Shown here piece after piece: positions 46,760 to 58,185 of a stretch of 64,000 nucleotides of DNA (its first letter is position 1; every line of letters begins with the position of its first letter). The translations under genes were made by a program, and so were the position numbers. Location: the NCBI RefSeq assembly GCF_001411555.2, contig NC_049910.1:33457250-33521249 (forward strand), read 5' to 3'. The stretch comes from Juglans regia. Lineage: Eukaryota; Streptophyta; Magnoliopsida; Fagales; Juglandaceae. The notes under the pieces were generated by a model. It did not search any database. It had not been told where the DNA came from and saw nothing but the letters and a program-made list of their open reading frames with translations.

Positions 46760-47306
46760 TACTCTTTTGTAGAATTTCTTTATAGTTAAAATATTTCTCC
46801 TCAAATATATTATCATTAGTAAAGTTACACAACTTTTTACTGTTCACCCAACCTCCACATACCAGCCTACATGGTTTTTTTTTTTTAATTTAAAACATTA
46901 AACCTGCGTTTTGATTGTGAGAGGAATTTCAAATTCATTTCCCCTGCATTCTCTCTCCCCATTCCCCCCCCCCCTCCAACTCGTTGTCCTTTCATCGGCA
47001 CCGGCCTCACCCTCTGTCGGAGCTCGTTATCTTTTACTTCCTGCACTGTGTGGCTCCGCCGTCAAGGCTAACCAAAGTTCGAAGCTTCTTCGGCATCACC
47101 ACTTTAGGCACATCTTCATTCCTCCGCTGGCATTCTTGTTGCCGAGACCCACCGTCATCTAGCTGCCAAGCTCCAGTTATTTCAAATGTGTTATTTCTAC
47201 TAAACCCATCTAAGCTTAGCAATACAGAGAATAAGGGATTTTTACATATGTGATTTAATTGTTTCCAATTAAAATTTTTCGATGAGAACAACAAGAACAA
47301 AGTGCA

Positions 47307-47333
<27 letters not shown>
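47307..47333. repeat. (TA)n microsatellite
   Basis: A run of about thirteen TA repeats. Confidence 0.8.
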
Positions 47334-47337
<4 letters not shown>

Positions 47338-47679
47338 AAAAATGAGAATAAGATTAAGAAACAGAAGAAAAGAATTCGCACTATATCTTAACGCCATGGC
47401 CTGGGAAAAACTTGTTTATTCCAAGAGCTATTACGTACCTTCAAGGAACACTTTGATTTCTCAAAACAGGTTAGATAAGCTATTCAAGAACTGCCTCATT
47501 CAAATATCTTATAGTTTTCAAAGGCTTCAAATTTAGGGATGGTGAAGTTTAAGGGAAATGGAGGGAAAGATTCCCAAGAAGTCTCTCTATGCACACGATG
47601 GTAGTGGCAGCGATGACTATTTTTGCTCAAAAGACCTCGTTCAAAGAAATGAAGATGAAACCACTACGTTTTAGGTGAG

Positions 47680-47825
47680 GTGAGGGAGAAGAGTCTGAGG
47701 ATCTGTTGAGGGGTGCTGCAACGAGGGGTGTTGGGGGGTGAGGGAGAAGAGGGCTTCGAGTCTGAGGGAGGAGGGATTCGATTCTGAGGGCTGGGGGTGA
47801 GGGGCGTCAGTCTGAGGAGAAAAAT
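47680..47825 (+). repeat. G-rich degenerate minisatellite-like stretch
   Basis: It is built from loose repeats of gtgagggagaagag, gtctgaggg and gaggggtg, with many GGG and GGGG runs on the plus strand. It is a candidate G-quadruplex region. It stands out in an AT-rich window. Confidence 0.55.
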
Positions 47826-48539
47826 CGTGACGTTGGCAACTAGCCAGATTCACCACTGAGGTGTGTGGTGTGCATCCTGTAGACCGAAGGTTGAGTGGAT
47901 TTGTTCATATCATTATATATCTTCTTAAAACTCGAACTCGACCCTATACTTTAAATTTGTTTCAAAACTTAAAACTCGTATACAATAGCTGATAAAGTGT
48001 CAAAAACTATATGATTAAGCTGCTAAAGTGAATGAATTGTTTAACCAAAAAATGAATTAAGCACTTAATTATGTAGTAGTTTTTAGTACTTGACTCAATG
48101 TTCAATTTTGGTATTTTACACTTGAAAAGAGTTGTAATGCAGCTGGTCCAATCAAAAATTAATATCCCAAAATTTTACTCTCACATCTTACTTATGTTGC
48201 AAGGTATTGTGGGAAGGATGTTAAAAGCACATGGGTATTATTGGAAATACCCAACCGGCACGACAACATCAAAAGAAGGCACTAGAAACTCAGCTCATGC
48301 GGGATGCAAAACGCAGAGGCTGGAACGTGGCTTGTGGGCAGACTCACGCACACGGAAATGGATTGTAGGAGCTGGGCTTCACAGCAACGCATCTCACGCG
48401 GAAAGAAAGGTGGAACGAGATGCGAGAGCAGAGAGGGATCGTGGCCTCCCTTTAGCGCAAGACGCGCACTGCAGGGCTGGAGATGCAACACTCTGGGCTG
48501 GAGGTGAAATGGTGCAGGGTGAGGGGATTTTAGGCTTTC

Positions 48540-49330
48540 AGACTTTTGGTTTTGAGTTGATTTTATTTTCTAAGTGATTCATGAAAGTGGATGAAACATT
48601 CGGATTTAAAGATTTTAGGCTAAATTTCTAAGCCTAGGTTGTGGGGAGTAATCTAGAAACTGATTGGCATGACTTTGCTAATTTTCCATTGATTTTCATT
48701 TCACATCTTATTGAGTTGTAATGCTGTTATATTTGGAGAAGCTTGGAATTCTTTTTCATGCATTTTGATTTGTTGTAGACATTAGGCACAACTGATGCTT
48801 GATCTGATTTAAGATTCTGATAGTCTTCTTTTATTGCTCAACTGACTTTACAACTCAGTAGGGAATTTGGGGCTAAGGTATAACTTGGTGCTTGATTTGT
48901 TACATTTTCCGATCATGATCATTTCGTAAGGGTTAGTGGTTGAGTAGAAGAGGGATTTTAGCATTTTTAGTGTCAATCTGTCAAAGGATGAAAACTGCAG
49001 CTTAGGTGTTTATTATTCTGCAATTCCTAATTCCTTGCAACCATTTCTCTAGCATTTATTTATTTCTATTTCTATTTCTTTTAAGTCTACAAGCATTCAG
49101 AAAATTATTCAAAAAAAAATAGAGAAAAGATTCAAACCATTCTTTATTAATCCATTTCAAATCAATACATAAATTTACTTTACTTGTTTCTTTTCTTAGT
49201 TTTGTAAATACCCCTTTTTACAAACAATTCTTTCACACTAAATACACTTCATTATACGTTTGCTTAGCATGAATACTATTGTCCCTGTGGAAATAACCAT
49301 GAAACTCATCCATGTACCACTTTGATAGCT
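48540..49330 (+). repeat. LTR-like stretch (weak)
   Basis: Near 49272 the phrase tattgtccctgtggaaata resembles the conserved LTR segment of many plant Ty3/gypsy elements (gtccctgtggattcgacc). The surrounding 700 bases have T-rich words typical of such LTRs. No second copy or coding sequence is present in the window, so this is only a possible solo remnant. Confidence 0.25.
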
Positions 49331-49474
49331 TCTACACTTGGAAAACAGATTTAGAAATACATTAGTAGCCTATTTAATTACTTATATTATATTTAAAAAA
49401 AAGAAAAAAAAGAAAAAGAAAATGAGAGTGTACACGTCATAAGTTGAAATTTCAGAGCCGATGCTCGTGGGTTG

Positions 49475-49483
49475 TCTATAAAG
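49475..49483 (+). promoter_or_regulatory. Possible TATA box of the blue copper gene
   Basis: TCTATAAAG lies about 160 bases upstream of the ATG at 49639, which would give a leader of about 130 bases. It is supported only by sequence and distance. Confidence 0.4.
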
Positions 49484-49638
49484 TCTAGTGGTTGCTTCGT
49501 ACATTCCCATTCCTCCCAATAGACATTGTCATTCGTTGTCACATATATCGTTTGTTGTGTTTTTTCAGTGAGGAAAAGAGAAACACAGAGAGAACGAGTT
49601 GTCAGGGACGACCTGCAGAACACGTACAAGGAAATCAA

Positions 49639-50213
49639 ATGGCAACTCCTAGTCGGGTGGGCTTTATAATTTGGTGCTTGATCGTTGTAGTTGCCCTACT
49701 GAAGACCGCTACTGCAGAAACCCACTCTGTTGGCGATGAGTTGGAATGGACCATTCCTCCACTTGGCTCCATTGCGTACGAGACCTGGGCTCGTGAAAAG
49801 GTTTTCGAAGTTGGTGACAACATAGGTATTTAATTACCACATAATTCAAACATCATTAATTAATGTCTTATATCTATCTTCAAAATCCCATCCACTGATC
49901 TGATAAATATAATCTTCTACATGCAGTGTTCAACTGGAATGGGACGCACGATGTTGCTGAAGTGACAAAAGAAAACTATGACAGCTGCAATGACACTGGC
50001 ACCATCGATCTGAGACAAACAAGCCCAGCAAATTTCACTCTCTCGTCCAACACCACTCGCTACTTCATCTGCACAATCAGTAACCACTGCGAACTCGGCC
50101 AGAAGGTGACTATCAGAATTGGAGATCAATGGAGTTCTGCTTCATCTCTGGCTGTTGGAGCGTTGTCTGCTGTCATCTCCACCATAGCCATCTCTTTCTT
50201 CACATTTTTCTGA
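49639..50213 (+). CDS. Blue copper protein (phytocyanin, stellacyanin-like), two exons
   Basis: Exons are 49639-49825 and 49927-50213, split by a 101-bp intron (donor ATAG|gtattt, acceptor atgcag|TG, phase 1), giving 157 residues. Residues 1-26 are a signal peptide ending KTATA. The plastocyanin-like domain has THSVGDELEWTIPP, then VFEVGDNIVFNWN spanning the junction. The predicted copper ligands are His70, Cys111, His116 and Gln121 (CTISNHCELGQK). Gln at the axial position, where uclacyanins have Met, points to the stellacyanin class. Cys83 and Cys117 can form the conserved disulphide. The last 25 residues are hydrophobic, as for a GPI signal. Members are apoplastic or cell-surface electron carriers of uncertain substrate. 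The intron position is typical for the family. A truncated paralogue is at 57.3 kb. Confidence 0.92.
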
Positions 50214-53110
50214 AGATCATTCCGTGCTTATAATTCATATTATTACAGTGTTTTTTTTTTAATATTTCCATTTATTTATCTTTGTTAAGCCATTATATTA
50301 ATTTTCGATCTTGCATGTAGTAGATTGGTGCACGTACCAATCATGTAGCGTATACCGGAGGGAATTACATGAATAATGGAACTGGTCACAGACTCACTGG
50401 TCATTACATGAATTTTTCTAGTAACTCTCCCAAAGTCTGCCAACAGGAAAAGACCGCAGAAAGAATTAGGGAGAAGCTCCTCCACCCACTCTTCAAACTT
50501 AAGCTCTTCTCCCCCCACCCCATTTTCTGCATTTCTTGATCTCTCTTGGGCCTACAGCTTTGAAAAGGGCTGTCTCATGACCTCTTACTGTTCTTTGACC
50601 GGATTTCACATTTCCAAACTCTTTTGATTGGCTTTCTAGCTCTTCCTGATCTAGTTTCTCTTATTTGTTATTTTCTGAAACAGTTTAGCATAAGTACGTA
50701 TCATTATGATCGATCTAATATGGCCTTAACAACGGTATTCATGCAATCCCTCGTGATATTAATGCATCAAAGAGTAATGCTATTTACAAATTAATTTAAT
50801 ATGAGCACTCTCAATAGCTTCTTTATCCTATCTTTTAAAATACATTATCAAAATCTATTTTTTTATTTTACATACTGACTTTTACAATACGTTATACATC
50901 AATTTATCTATTTTTTCTTTATATTATTTAAATATTTTACTTTTTCATCTTTTTTATTTATTTCAAATATTATGTTTTCTACATATCATATATTTCAAAT
51001 ATTTCTCTATATATCATATTATATTTGCAATATTTCTTTATGTATAATGTAATATTTTAAATTACTTAAAAAAAATTAAAATGATAAAAAAAAAATACCT
51101 AGTACCTTTATTATTAACAACATCAAAACTAAACTTTTGCATACATGCATAAAAGTCGAAGGGACTATAAACAGAGTGCTAGAGAGTAGATGAGATATAA
51201 GAGAGTGGAGCCTATCAAAAGTGATAAAAGGGTTAAAATGAAAATAAGATAAAAATGAAAGAAGATGAAATGAGAGAAAAATAATAAAAAATTGTTTAGA
51301 TGAATGAACAGTAACCTCTACATGTGGAGGATTTATTGTAGTTGAATGTAAAATAGAAATAAAATAGATGATCCAATGAAATGGACTTTTGACCATCTTT
51401 CTTTATATTTTAAAGAAAAGTGTATTTTACAAGAGTCATTGAGAGTGCTCCACACCATATATGGTGTGACGGCCATTACTTTTATATTGGTGGAGTTTAA
51501 AATTTATCAAGAGAGTTAAAAGTACCAATACTCTTTTTATGTAAACTGATGCGACACACTTCCACAAGAATAATATGTTTATCATGTCGACAAAGATGAT
51601 TGCAAATATATATTTTTTCATTAAACCTTAAAACGACGCTTCTTCATGCTTTGACCGGAAAAAATAAAATAAAAATAAAGGAACACAAACTAGAAAGGAA
51701 ACAAACTGGAAAGACGGAGGTTCTGGGCTAGGAGGAGGAAGGGGGGAGGAGCCGAAACCCTCAACCCCCCTCTGGCTGATTTCGATTTGGATGAATTTCT
51801 AGAAAGAAGTCAGAGGTTCTCTGTCTAAAATGATTTTTCAAACGTAGCTAGCTAGCCTAGTACACTTTTTTTTCCCTTGCATTTAAAAATAATAAAAATA
51901 GCACTGACCAAAGGATATAATGGCAGCTTGAGTAATAGAATTTCCAGTTTCATACATAGGTCCATATATCAAAGCCATCTCGATTGAAACTGAGAGCTGG
52001 ATTTTTCAATGATGATGACTTTTACCATAAAGAAACGAATTGAGAATTAGAGAAACGTCTAAGATCGATCACCATTGGGTTGAAATTTAAGGTCATTTTA
52101 CATTTAATATGTTCCATTTTCCTCCCTTGACCATACATATATATATGTAACGGGATCGAAGTTTTCTCATCCATGAGCCGTTAAGTTTGGACTTTGATTC
52201 TTTCTTTTTTTCTTTTTTTCCTTATTGTAAAGGTTTTAGTGATCTTGATCGTCTTGTTTAGTTCAAATTAGAATATTATGGAACATATATTGTTAGGTTA
52301 GAATATGCCTTGATTATATTTATGTTATGATATTATATCCTTATTTACCACAGGTCTATTCGATTATAAATAGACATTTCTTATATAAATAAAAATAAAA
52401 AATAAATAGACATTTCTTATACAATATTGTCATATAGACCCCCTAAATAGGCAAAGTCATTTTATGATCATATATATATTGAAGGTTAGATTCTGTGTCA
52501 TTCCTTCACTTTTTTATAACGAGTCAAATGTGGGCTGCATGATATGACTATGTTATAGTATATTAGATTGTAAAATATTTTTTACTATAAAAAAATCTAA
52601 TATATTACATCTGGCTACATTAATTTGTAAGCTTTATTTTTATGATTTTTTTTTTAAAAAAAATCTAGAACTTCTCATATTCTAAGCTACAATGATCTAT
52701 ATCATTCCAGCTTTTCTATTTTTTATTTTTTCTAGAAGTTGTGAGCATTTGTATATATATGGGGCTTCTATGTCAAAAGTCTTACATCAATGGCGGAATT
52801 TTAGCTCCCTGTTTGACCAAAGTGATTATACAAGTGGAAAAAGGCACACGTAGTAGAAAGATTCATGGAGAGAGGAATTCTCTCAAGATGAGCCAACCCC
52901 GGCGGCCATTTGTCTCGGAACATTAATTTTCTTACCGATCACAATCAACCCAAAGTCAAAGTACTCTCCGTCATTCCCAAAAATTAAAGTTATTGAGACC
53001 ATGATCTTAATTAAGCCTTAAGGCCATTGTTGTGTTAAGGACCCCCCACCCCCATGGGAGAAATGAGAAAGTCCTTCAAAAAATAGAAAAATAAATTGAA
53101 AATCATAATA
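50214..53110. other. Intergenic stretch, no gene seen
   Basis: AT-rich. Short open frames around 51.1-51.6 and 52.74 kb have no conserved features. A C-rich short stretch lies near 50505-50525. An A/T-rich tract with TATATA runs lies near 52135-52150. Confidence 0.45.
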
Positions 53111-53118
53111 GATACACC
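53111..53118. repeat. hAT-type element 1, left target duplication
   Basis: GATACACC, matching GATATACC at 53832-53839 with one difference. Confidence 0.7.
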
Positions 53119-53831
53119 TAGGGGTGTAAACTCAAATCGAAAAATCGGTAAACTGGATTGGACCGGAACGGTTTTACCTGTTTTGAACCGGTCTGGTCCA
53201 GAACCGGTTTTCAAAACGTAAAAACCGGCCAGTTCCGGTTCCGGAATTTTTTAGACTGGACCGAACCGGACCGGACCGGTTGATTAAAAAAAATAAAAAA
53301 TAATATTTTTATATATAAATTTTATACAAAATATTTTATATATATTAAATATTAATATATATAAGGTTTTTATGTAATATATAATTATAAATTTTTATGT
53401 GAAATTTTATATATAACATATATATTCATATATGAAATAATTTCTTATTATAATTTATAAATTATTACATAAAATGTTAATACTAAATCACTAAAAGTTT
53501 ATAACTAATACTAATATATAACTTATAACTATACCAATAGTCTAATATTAATACTATTATATAGTCTAATATATTAATAAAAGTATAAAACAGTTTTTTT
53601 TAAATCAATTTTTTTTTTATAAACAAATTTTTAATGAAAAATTATGAAATTTACATTTTAAAATAACCGGAAAACCGGACCGGACCGGACCGGAAAGCAG
53701 TAAAACCGGAAGTACAGGTTTAGGAATGTAACCGGTGCGTAATCGGTTTTGAAAAATACAAAACCGGTACATACCGGTTCGGTCCTAAATTTTATCCAAA
53801 ATCGGACCGGATCGGACCCGTTACACCCCTA
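53119..53831. mobile_element. Non-autonomous hAT-type element 1, 713 bp
   Basis: Termini TAGGGGTGTAAAC and GTTACACCCCTA form an inverted repeat, with 8-bp duplications outside. The subterminal 160-180 bases on each side are packed with CCGG-type words (accggaccggaccgg and its inverse), around an AT-rich core of about 370 bp (53281-53650). No transposase frame is present. TIR of TAGGG type plus an 8-bp target duplication is diagnostic of the hAT superfamily; the subterminal repeats resemble transposase-binding arrays by inference. Confidence 0.8.
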
Positions 53832-54205
53832 GATATACCATATCACCCAATGAAATTTATTTAAAAATATAATTAATTATACACTACAAATCTTAGGGCC
53901 GAAAGGGTGTCTAGACTCTAGACATGCAGTACCCCGCATGGGGGTGGCGATCGACATCCACGTACCTGGCTTCTCAGGCATCCACTCCTCCAAAGATCGA
54001 TGATTCTTTTCATTATTATTTTTTACTATGATCATGTAAAGGATTTCATGATTCATGATTCACGATTCACGATTCATGATCCAGCTTGGCATGAAGCTAA
54101 ATTCCTTTTTTGATCACGGAGTACTACTAAGTCAGGTAAATTTGATCGATATCATCAACACTCTAACGGTATGGATACAAAATTGGCAGAGATATAAACC
54201 TTTTA
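53832..54205. other. No gene seen; short tandem repeat
   Basis: 54042-54080 holds repeats of about 9 bases, built from gattcatgattcacgattc. The rest has no features. Confidence 0.6.
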
Positions 54206-54413
54206 GGGCTCGTTTGTTTTCAGAGATGAGATGAGATGAGTTGAGATTAAAATTAAAAAGTTGAATAAAATATTGTTAGAATATATTTTTTAATATTATT
54301 GTTGTTTTGGGATTTAAAAAAGTTGAATTGTTTATTTTATTTTGTGTGGAGATTTGAAAAAGTTGTAATGATGAGTTGAAATGAGATGAGATTTTTGAAA
54401 AACAAAGAAACGC
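54206..54413 (+). mobile_element. Tourist-like MITE, decayed
   Basis: Left end gggctcgtttgttttcagag after TTA (54203-54205). The right end in reverse is gcgtttctttgtttttcaa. The interior matches the family (gttgaattgtttattttatt, gttgtaatgatgagttgaaa). Confidence 0.6.
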
Positions 54414-55066
54414 ATGTCTCCTAATTAGATTAAACCAACCAGATAGTCCATGGGCTTTCCGGAGAAACCACTTCAACAGATAATATCCATTGCACAAAAC
54501 TCCTATCTCTATGTCACTTGAAACGGACATATGGTATGCATTAAGTATTAGAATATTGGGTGTTTTAATTATTTCATTTATCAATCTAATCAATTTTAGA
54601 AATACAATGATCAAAATACTATACATATATTTTACACTAAATACATACTATATATACATTTCATTTATAAAATGAAATGAGAAATACTTTAGCTACAAAG
54701 GGATTACATAAAAGAAAATCCACAATCTGACGTAGTTTAATGCAGTAGTCATATTGTAAAATTAATTTTAATGTAAAGTAAATCTAACACATCACGTGAA
54801 GTCATGTTAGTTTGTGGGTTTATTTTTCTATAATCTCTATGTCTGTAGCAGTTCTCAAATGAAATTGAGAAGATCATGTGCATTATCATGTGCCACTAGC
54901 ATATATAACAAGAGTGTCACTACACGTATAGAATTTCCATTGCGGCATTTCTCCAAACAATTCAAGCACAAAACTCAAACACTCACAATTAACGTTCAAC
55001 CTTGTTTGGGGGTAAAATGAGCGCAAGTGGAAAGCCCATCAAAAGTTCATGCAACATGCAAGTTAG
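54414..55066. other. Intergenic stretch, no gene seen
   Basis: AT-rich. Nothing could be supported. Confidence 0.45.
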
Positions 55067-55285
55067 CTATGATAGGAAAGGAAGGAGAAAGAGAAGGTTT
55101 GACGATGATAAGGTTTGATCAAACATAAAGTTAGGAGACAAGACATAAAGGAAGGGAAGGGGACGTGAAGAGGGATAAGAGGCAACAGAGAGAGGGACTT
55201 GCTTCATTCTGAGAACTGGAGGACTGCTGGAGAGAATGGGAGAACCAGAGATCTCCAATACCATTTTTCCCAAAGAGAGCTCCAT
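55067..55285 (-). other. Short open frame with TATA-like sequence upstream (doubtful)
   Basis: A 72-codon minus-strand frame starting MELSLGKMVLEISGSP has a TATATATAGG-type sequence at 55311-55320, about 28 bases upstream of its ATG. The sequence is serine- and proline-rich with a hydrophobic end (LLFLLPFLS) and matches no family I recognise. It may be the first exon of an unrecognised gene, or chance. The distance from TATA to ATG leaves almost no leader, which argues against it being real. Confidence 0.2.
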
Positions 55286-55498
55286 GGAAGTAATTGGAGA
55301 GAGTTTACTTCCTATATATACTTATGGATGTATGCCTTAGTGGTAAATCTCACATAAACGCTGGTCTTCTTTACTTCCTAGCATTATCATTGAGCAAGCT
55401 ATCGATCAACACCCTTAGCGCACTACCATAAAAAACTACCACATAAAAGACGATGATCATCCGACCATTTTGTTAAGGCAAAATATTGTATCAGCATG

Positions 55499-55506
55499 TA
55501 TACCTC
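55499..55506. repeat. hAT-type element 2, left target duplication
   Basis: TATACCTC is identical to 56408-56415. Confidence 0.8.
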
Positions 55507-56407
55507 TAGGGTTGTAATTGAGGCGAGCCGAGCCGAGCCGAGCCAGTCTTTAGTTTATCGAGCTTAGCACTCAAAATACTCAAACCCGAGCTCGAAATTT
55601 TTATTTATTCTATGTTCAAGCTTGACTAGGTAAGCTAAACTCACAACTCAAGGTCAAACTCATCCCACAAATGAGCTTGAGTCTAGCCAAGCTCGAGTTT
55701 GAGCTCGAATTGTTTATTTTTTTATTTATTGAATAAGATTTAATAATTAATAAATTAGGTAAAAAATAAAAAATCTAATATTAAATTTGTACAACTAACA
55801 AATAGAACATCTATTGAATTATAAGATTTTAAAAAATTTATAAATAATTAATATCTAACTAGTTGATATTTATCTATAATAACAACATATTATATGCCTA
55901 CATATATTATTAATACATACACATAATATCATAGCATATATTTATTTCATATATAATTCCCACATACTAGTATAAGAAATTATTAAATATTATTGACTAA
56001 TTATTGCACAAATTATAAAATATACCTATGAAGTATATTCAATATATAGACATAAGTAATTAGGTTACATATTATATATTTAATTATAAAAATGTTATGC
56101 TTATATTATTAGCTAATATATATGTATATGTATATGTATATATACATATAGCTTTATGTATATATTTATCAATATATGAATGAACTTTAATCGAGTCGAG
56201 TTAATGAGTCAACTCGAATATAAACGAGCAGGCCTTAACGAGCCTTAGCCAAGTCGAGCCAAGTTTTGTCGAGTATGTATCATTTACTAATCGAGCAGAT
56301 ATCTACTTTCATGAGTGAGCTTTTTTTTAACGAGTTAAGTCCAATTCGAGTTTATCTAGGCGAGTATCGAGCAGGCTAGCGAACAGACTGGTTCATTTAC
56401 AGTCCTA
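55507..56407. mobile_element. Non-autonomous hAT-type element 2, 901 bp
   Basis: Ends TAGGGTTGTAATTGA and, in reverse, TAGGACTGTAAATGA, with a perfect 8-bp duplication. Subterminal regions repeat gagccgagcc, aagctcgag and gagctcga in both orientations. The core is AT-rich (about 55730-56190). No reading frame of note. It shares TIR style with element 1 but its subterminal words are different, so it is a separate family. Confidence 0.85.
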
Positions 56408-56415
56408 TATACCTC

Positions 56416-57323
56416 ACCAGCCAATCTAGATATCTATGCATGGAATGGATCATGGACCAAATGCAGCACTGATTGTTAGTACATGGAAAAAACACTCATA
56501 ACGTGCATGTATGTAAATCAAGTCTTAACATAGGGCAATTAAGGTTTCGTTGAGGTAATCTCAAATATTTTGTGAATAGTATTAGTGAAAAAGTAATGAT
56601 AGAATATTGAATACTAATGAATAATAATAAAAGTATGTGAAAAGTAATAATAAAATAATGAATAGCTCCACTGCCTAAACTAGCCCTAAATCATCAAGCC
56701 CAACCAGGCTAACCTAGTCCAGCCTAAACAATTGGCCCCACCACTAATTATCCCCGTTCATTTCAGGCCAGCTGGGCTGCTGATTGTTCTGAGCTAGGAT
56801 AGAAGCTTGCCACACGCCTACCCATGCCGATGGCAATTGGATTAGAACAAGTCAATAGCAAGGCTGCTGTTTGAATATGTATTTCGTTTATTTTTCATAT
56901 TCAAGAGCCACATGCAATTGCATGGATTGCTTGTTTTAATTGAATGTACATATAGATATATTAAAACTTTTGATCCATTCATTTTTCTGCAGCCATCTCA
57001 ACGAGCCCTTGAACTTGAGCCACGTCCTTGTGGGCTGGTCTGACATTGGCCTATTTGTTCGAGTTCAACTGTAACACGTAATGGAACCGACGATGAGACT
57101 GGTCCAAAACCAGTGCTAGAAACAACGGTTTTTTTTTAAATGTTTTTCTGCTTCTTTTGTATAACAACCATACGCAACTTCACAAGTACATATACCCATA
57201 CATGGTGAGCTTTACTTTCTCCCATCCATATCCCAAAAGCATTGCCGTATTGGCACTTTGAGAAAAGACAACATTTTGAGATCAGGGAGTATATATCAGG
57301 TCGACCTATTGAACACAGCAATA
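56416..57323. other. Intergenic stretch, no gene seen
   Basis: No coding or RNA feature was supported. The last part could be the old promoter of the truncated phytocyanin copy, with a TATATAT tract at about 57290. Confidence 0.4.
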
Positions 57324-57464
57324 ATGGCCAGCCGCATGGGTTTGATTGGGTGCTTGGTCGCTGTGGTGGCTTTATTAAAGTTTGCAACTGTAACCTCTGC
57401 AGGATTTTATGAGGTTGGAGACAGCTTGGGCTGGAATGTTCCCCCAAACGCCAGCTCCTTTTAG
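57324..57464 (+). pseudogene. Truncated phytocyanin (blue copper) copy
   Basis: The ATG at 57324 opens MASRMGLIGCLVAVVALLKF and continues GFYEVGDSLGWNVPPNASSF, matching the first exon of the phytocyanin family and the gene at 49639. It ends at TAG (57462-57464). Family members have glutamine or a similar residue here (SFQTVYxxW), and the next codons ACC GTT TAT still read TVY, so a CAG to TAG change is the simplest reading. After that the sequence dissolves into a T/A-rich stretch. The second exon with the copper ligands is absent, so no copper protein can be made. Confidence 0.8.
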
Positions 57465-58185
57465 ACCGTTTATGTATTTTTATTTTTATTTTTTTATTTA
57501 ATAATTAAAAAAATACTATCAATATATTGATATTTTTTTAAAAAATATTTTTTAAAAAAAGAAAAATAAATTAAAGTGCAATTTGCACTAGAGAGTCAAA
57601 TCTAGGCAGCATAGTATAGCAGCACCCAGTCTATATCATGATGTGCACTTTTGGCTCAAATTAAGCTATGAGATGCGAGTTTACGAGAGATTATTGTAAC
57701 AAAAATAATATTATGTTGAGTTTTTTTATTATAAAATTGACTATTTACGATGAAAATATATTGATTTTGACTGAAACTAATTATTTTGACAGAAAATAAT
57801 GGATAACAAATAAACAGTTTTCATATATATAATGAATTTACTTGCAATCCTACCAGAGCTTCTAAAAGAGCAGAGACTTGTATAATTATTATTAGTTTAA
57901 TCCGTTTAATTAAGATGTTGTTAATCGAGCGAAGCATGGGCGTGAATAGGCCTGGAACAAGACCCTAGCCGGTCGATTCTCAAGCCTAAAGTTACCCTTT
58001 ACAAACTTACGTGTCTACGTCGTAATTTCGGGTGGTATATTGAATTTTAAAATATTATTTATTCCATAGATCAATGTCAGTTTATAATTTTTTTTTAATA
58101 ATTATTCTTTTATGTTCGAACTTTTTTGTGGAGCCTGATTTTGTCTTTATATATACGATTTTGGTTAATTATTCAACCTAGATAT
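57465..58185. other. No gene seen
   Basis: A/T-rich low-complexity sequence lies immediately after the truncated gene (57475-57580), followed by unremarkable intergenic DNA. Confidence 0.5.

Larger units (their letters stand above)
46760..48500. other. Intergenic stretch, no gene supported
   Basis: It includes a C run at 46966-46976, a (TA)n tract at about 47307-47333 and a G-rich stretch at 47680-47825. Short open frames at 46911-47253 and 48098-48577 are arginine- and serine-rich or low complexity and have no recognised domain. Confidence 0.45.

Noticed and set aside
47034..47381. 115-codon frame on the minus strand, and overlapping plus-strand frames at 46911-47253
   Set aside because: Composition reflects the C-rich run and (TA)n repeat; all frames of both strands are open at once, which is typical of biased composition.
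48098..48577. 159-codon plus-strand frame
   Set aside because: Arginine- and alanine-rich with no recognised domain. Possibly part of an LTR-like stretch, but nothing supports a gene.
51076..51396. 106-codon minus-strand frame
   Set aside because: Hydrophobic low complexity in AT-rich DNA and no family match.
55067..55285. Small gene with TATA box
   Set aside because: Kept only as a doubtful open frame: TATA lies about 28 bases upstream of the ATG, too close for a normal leader, and no family is recognised.
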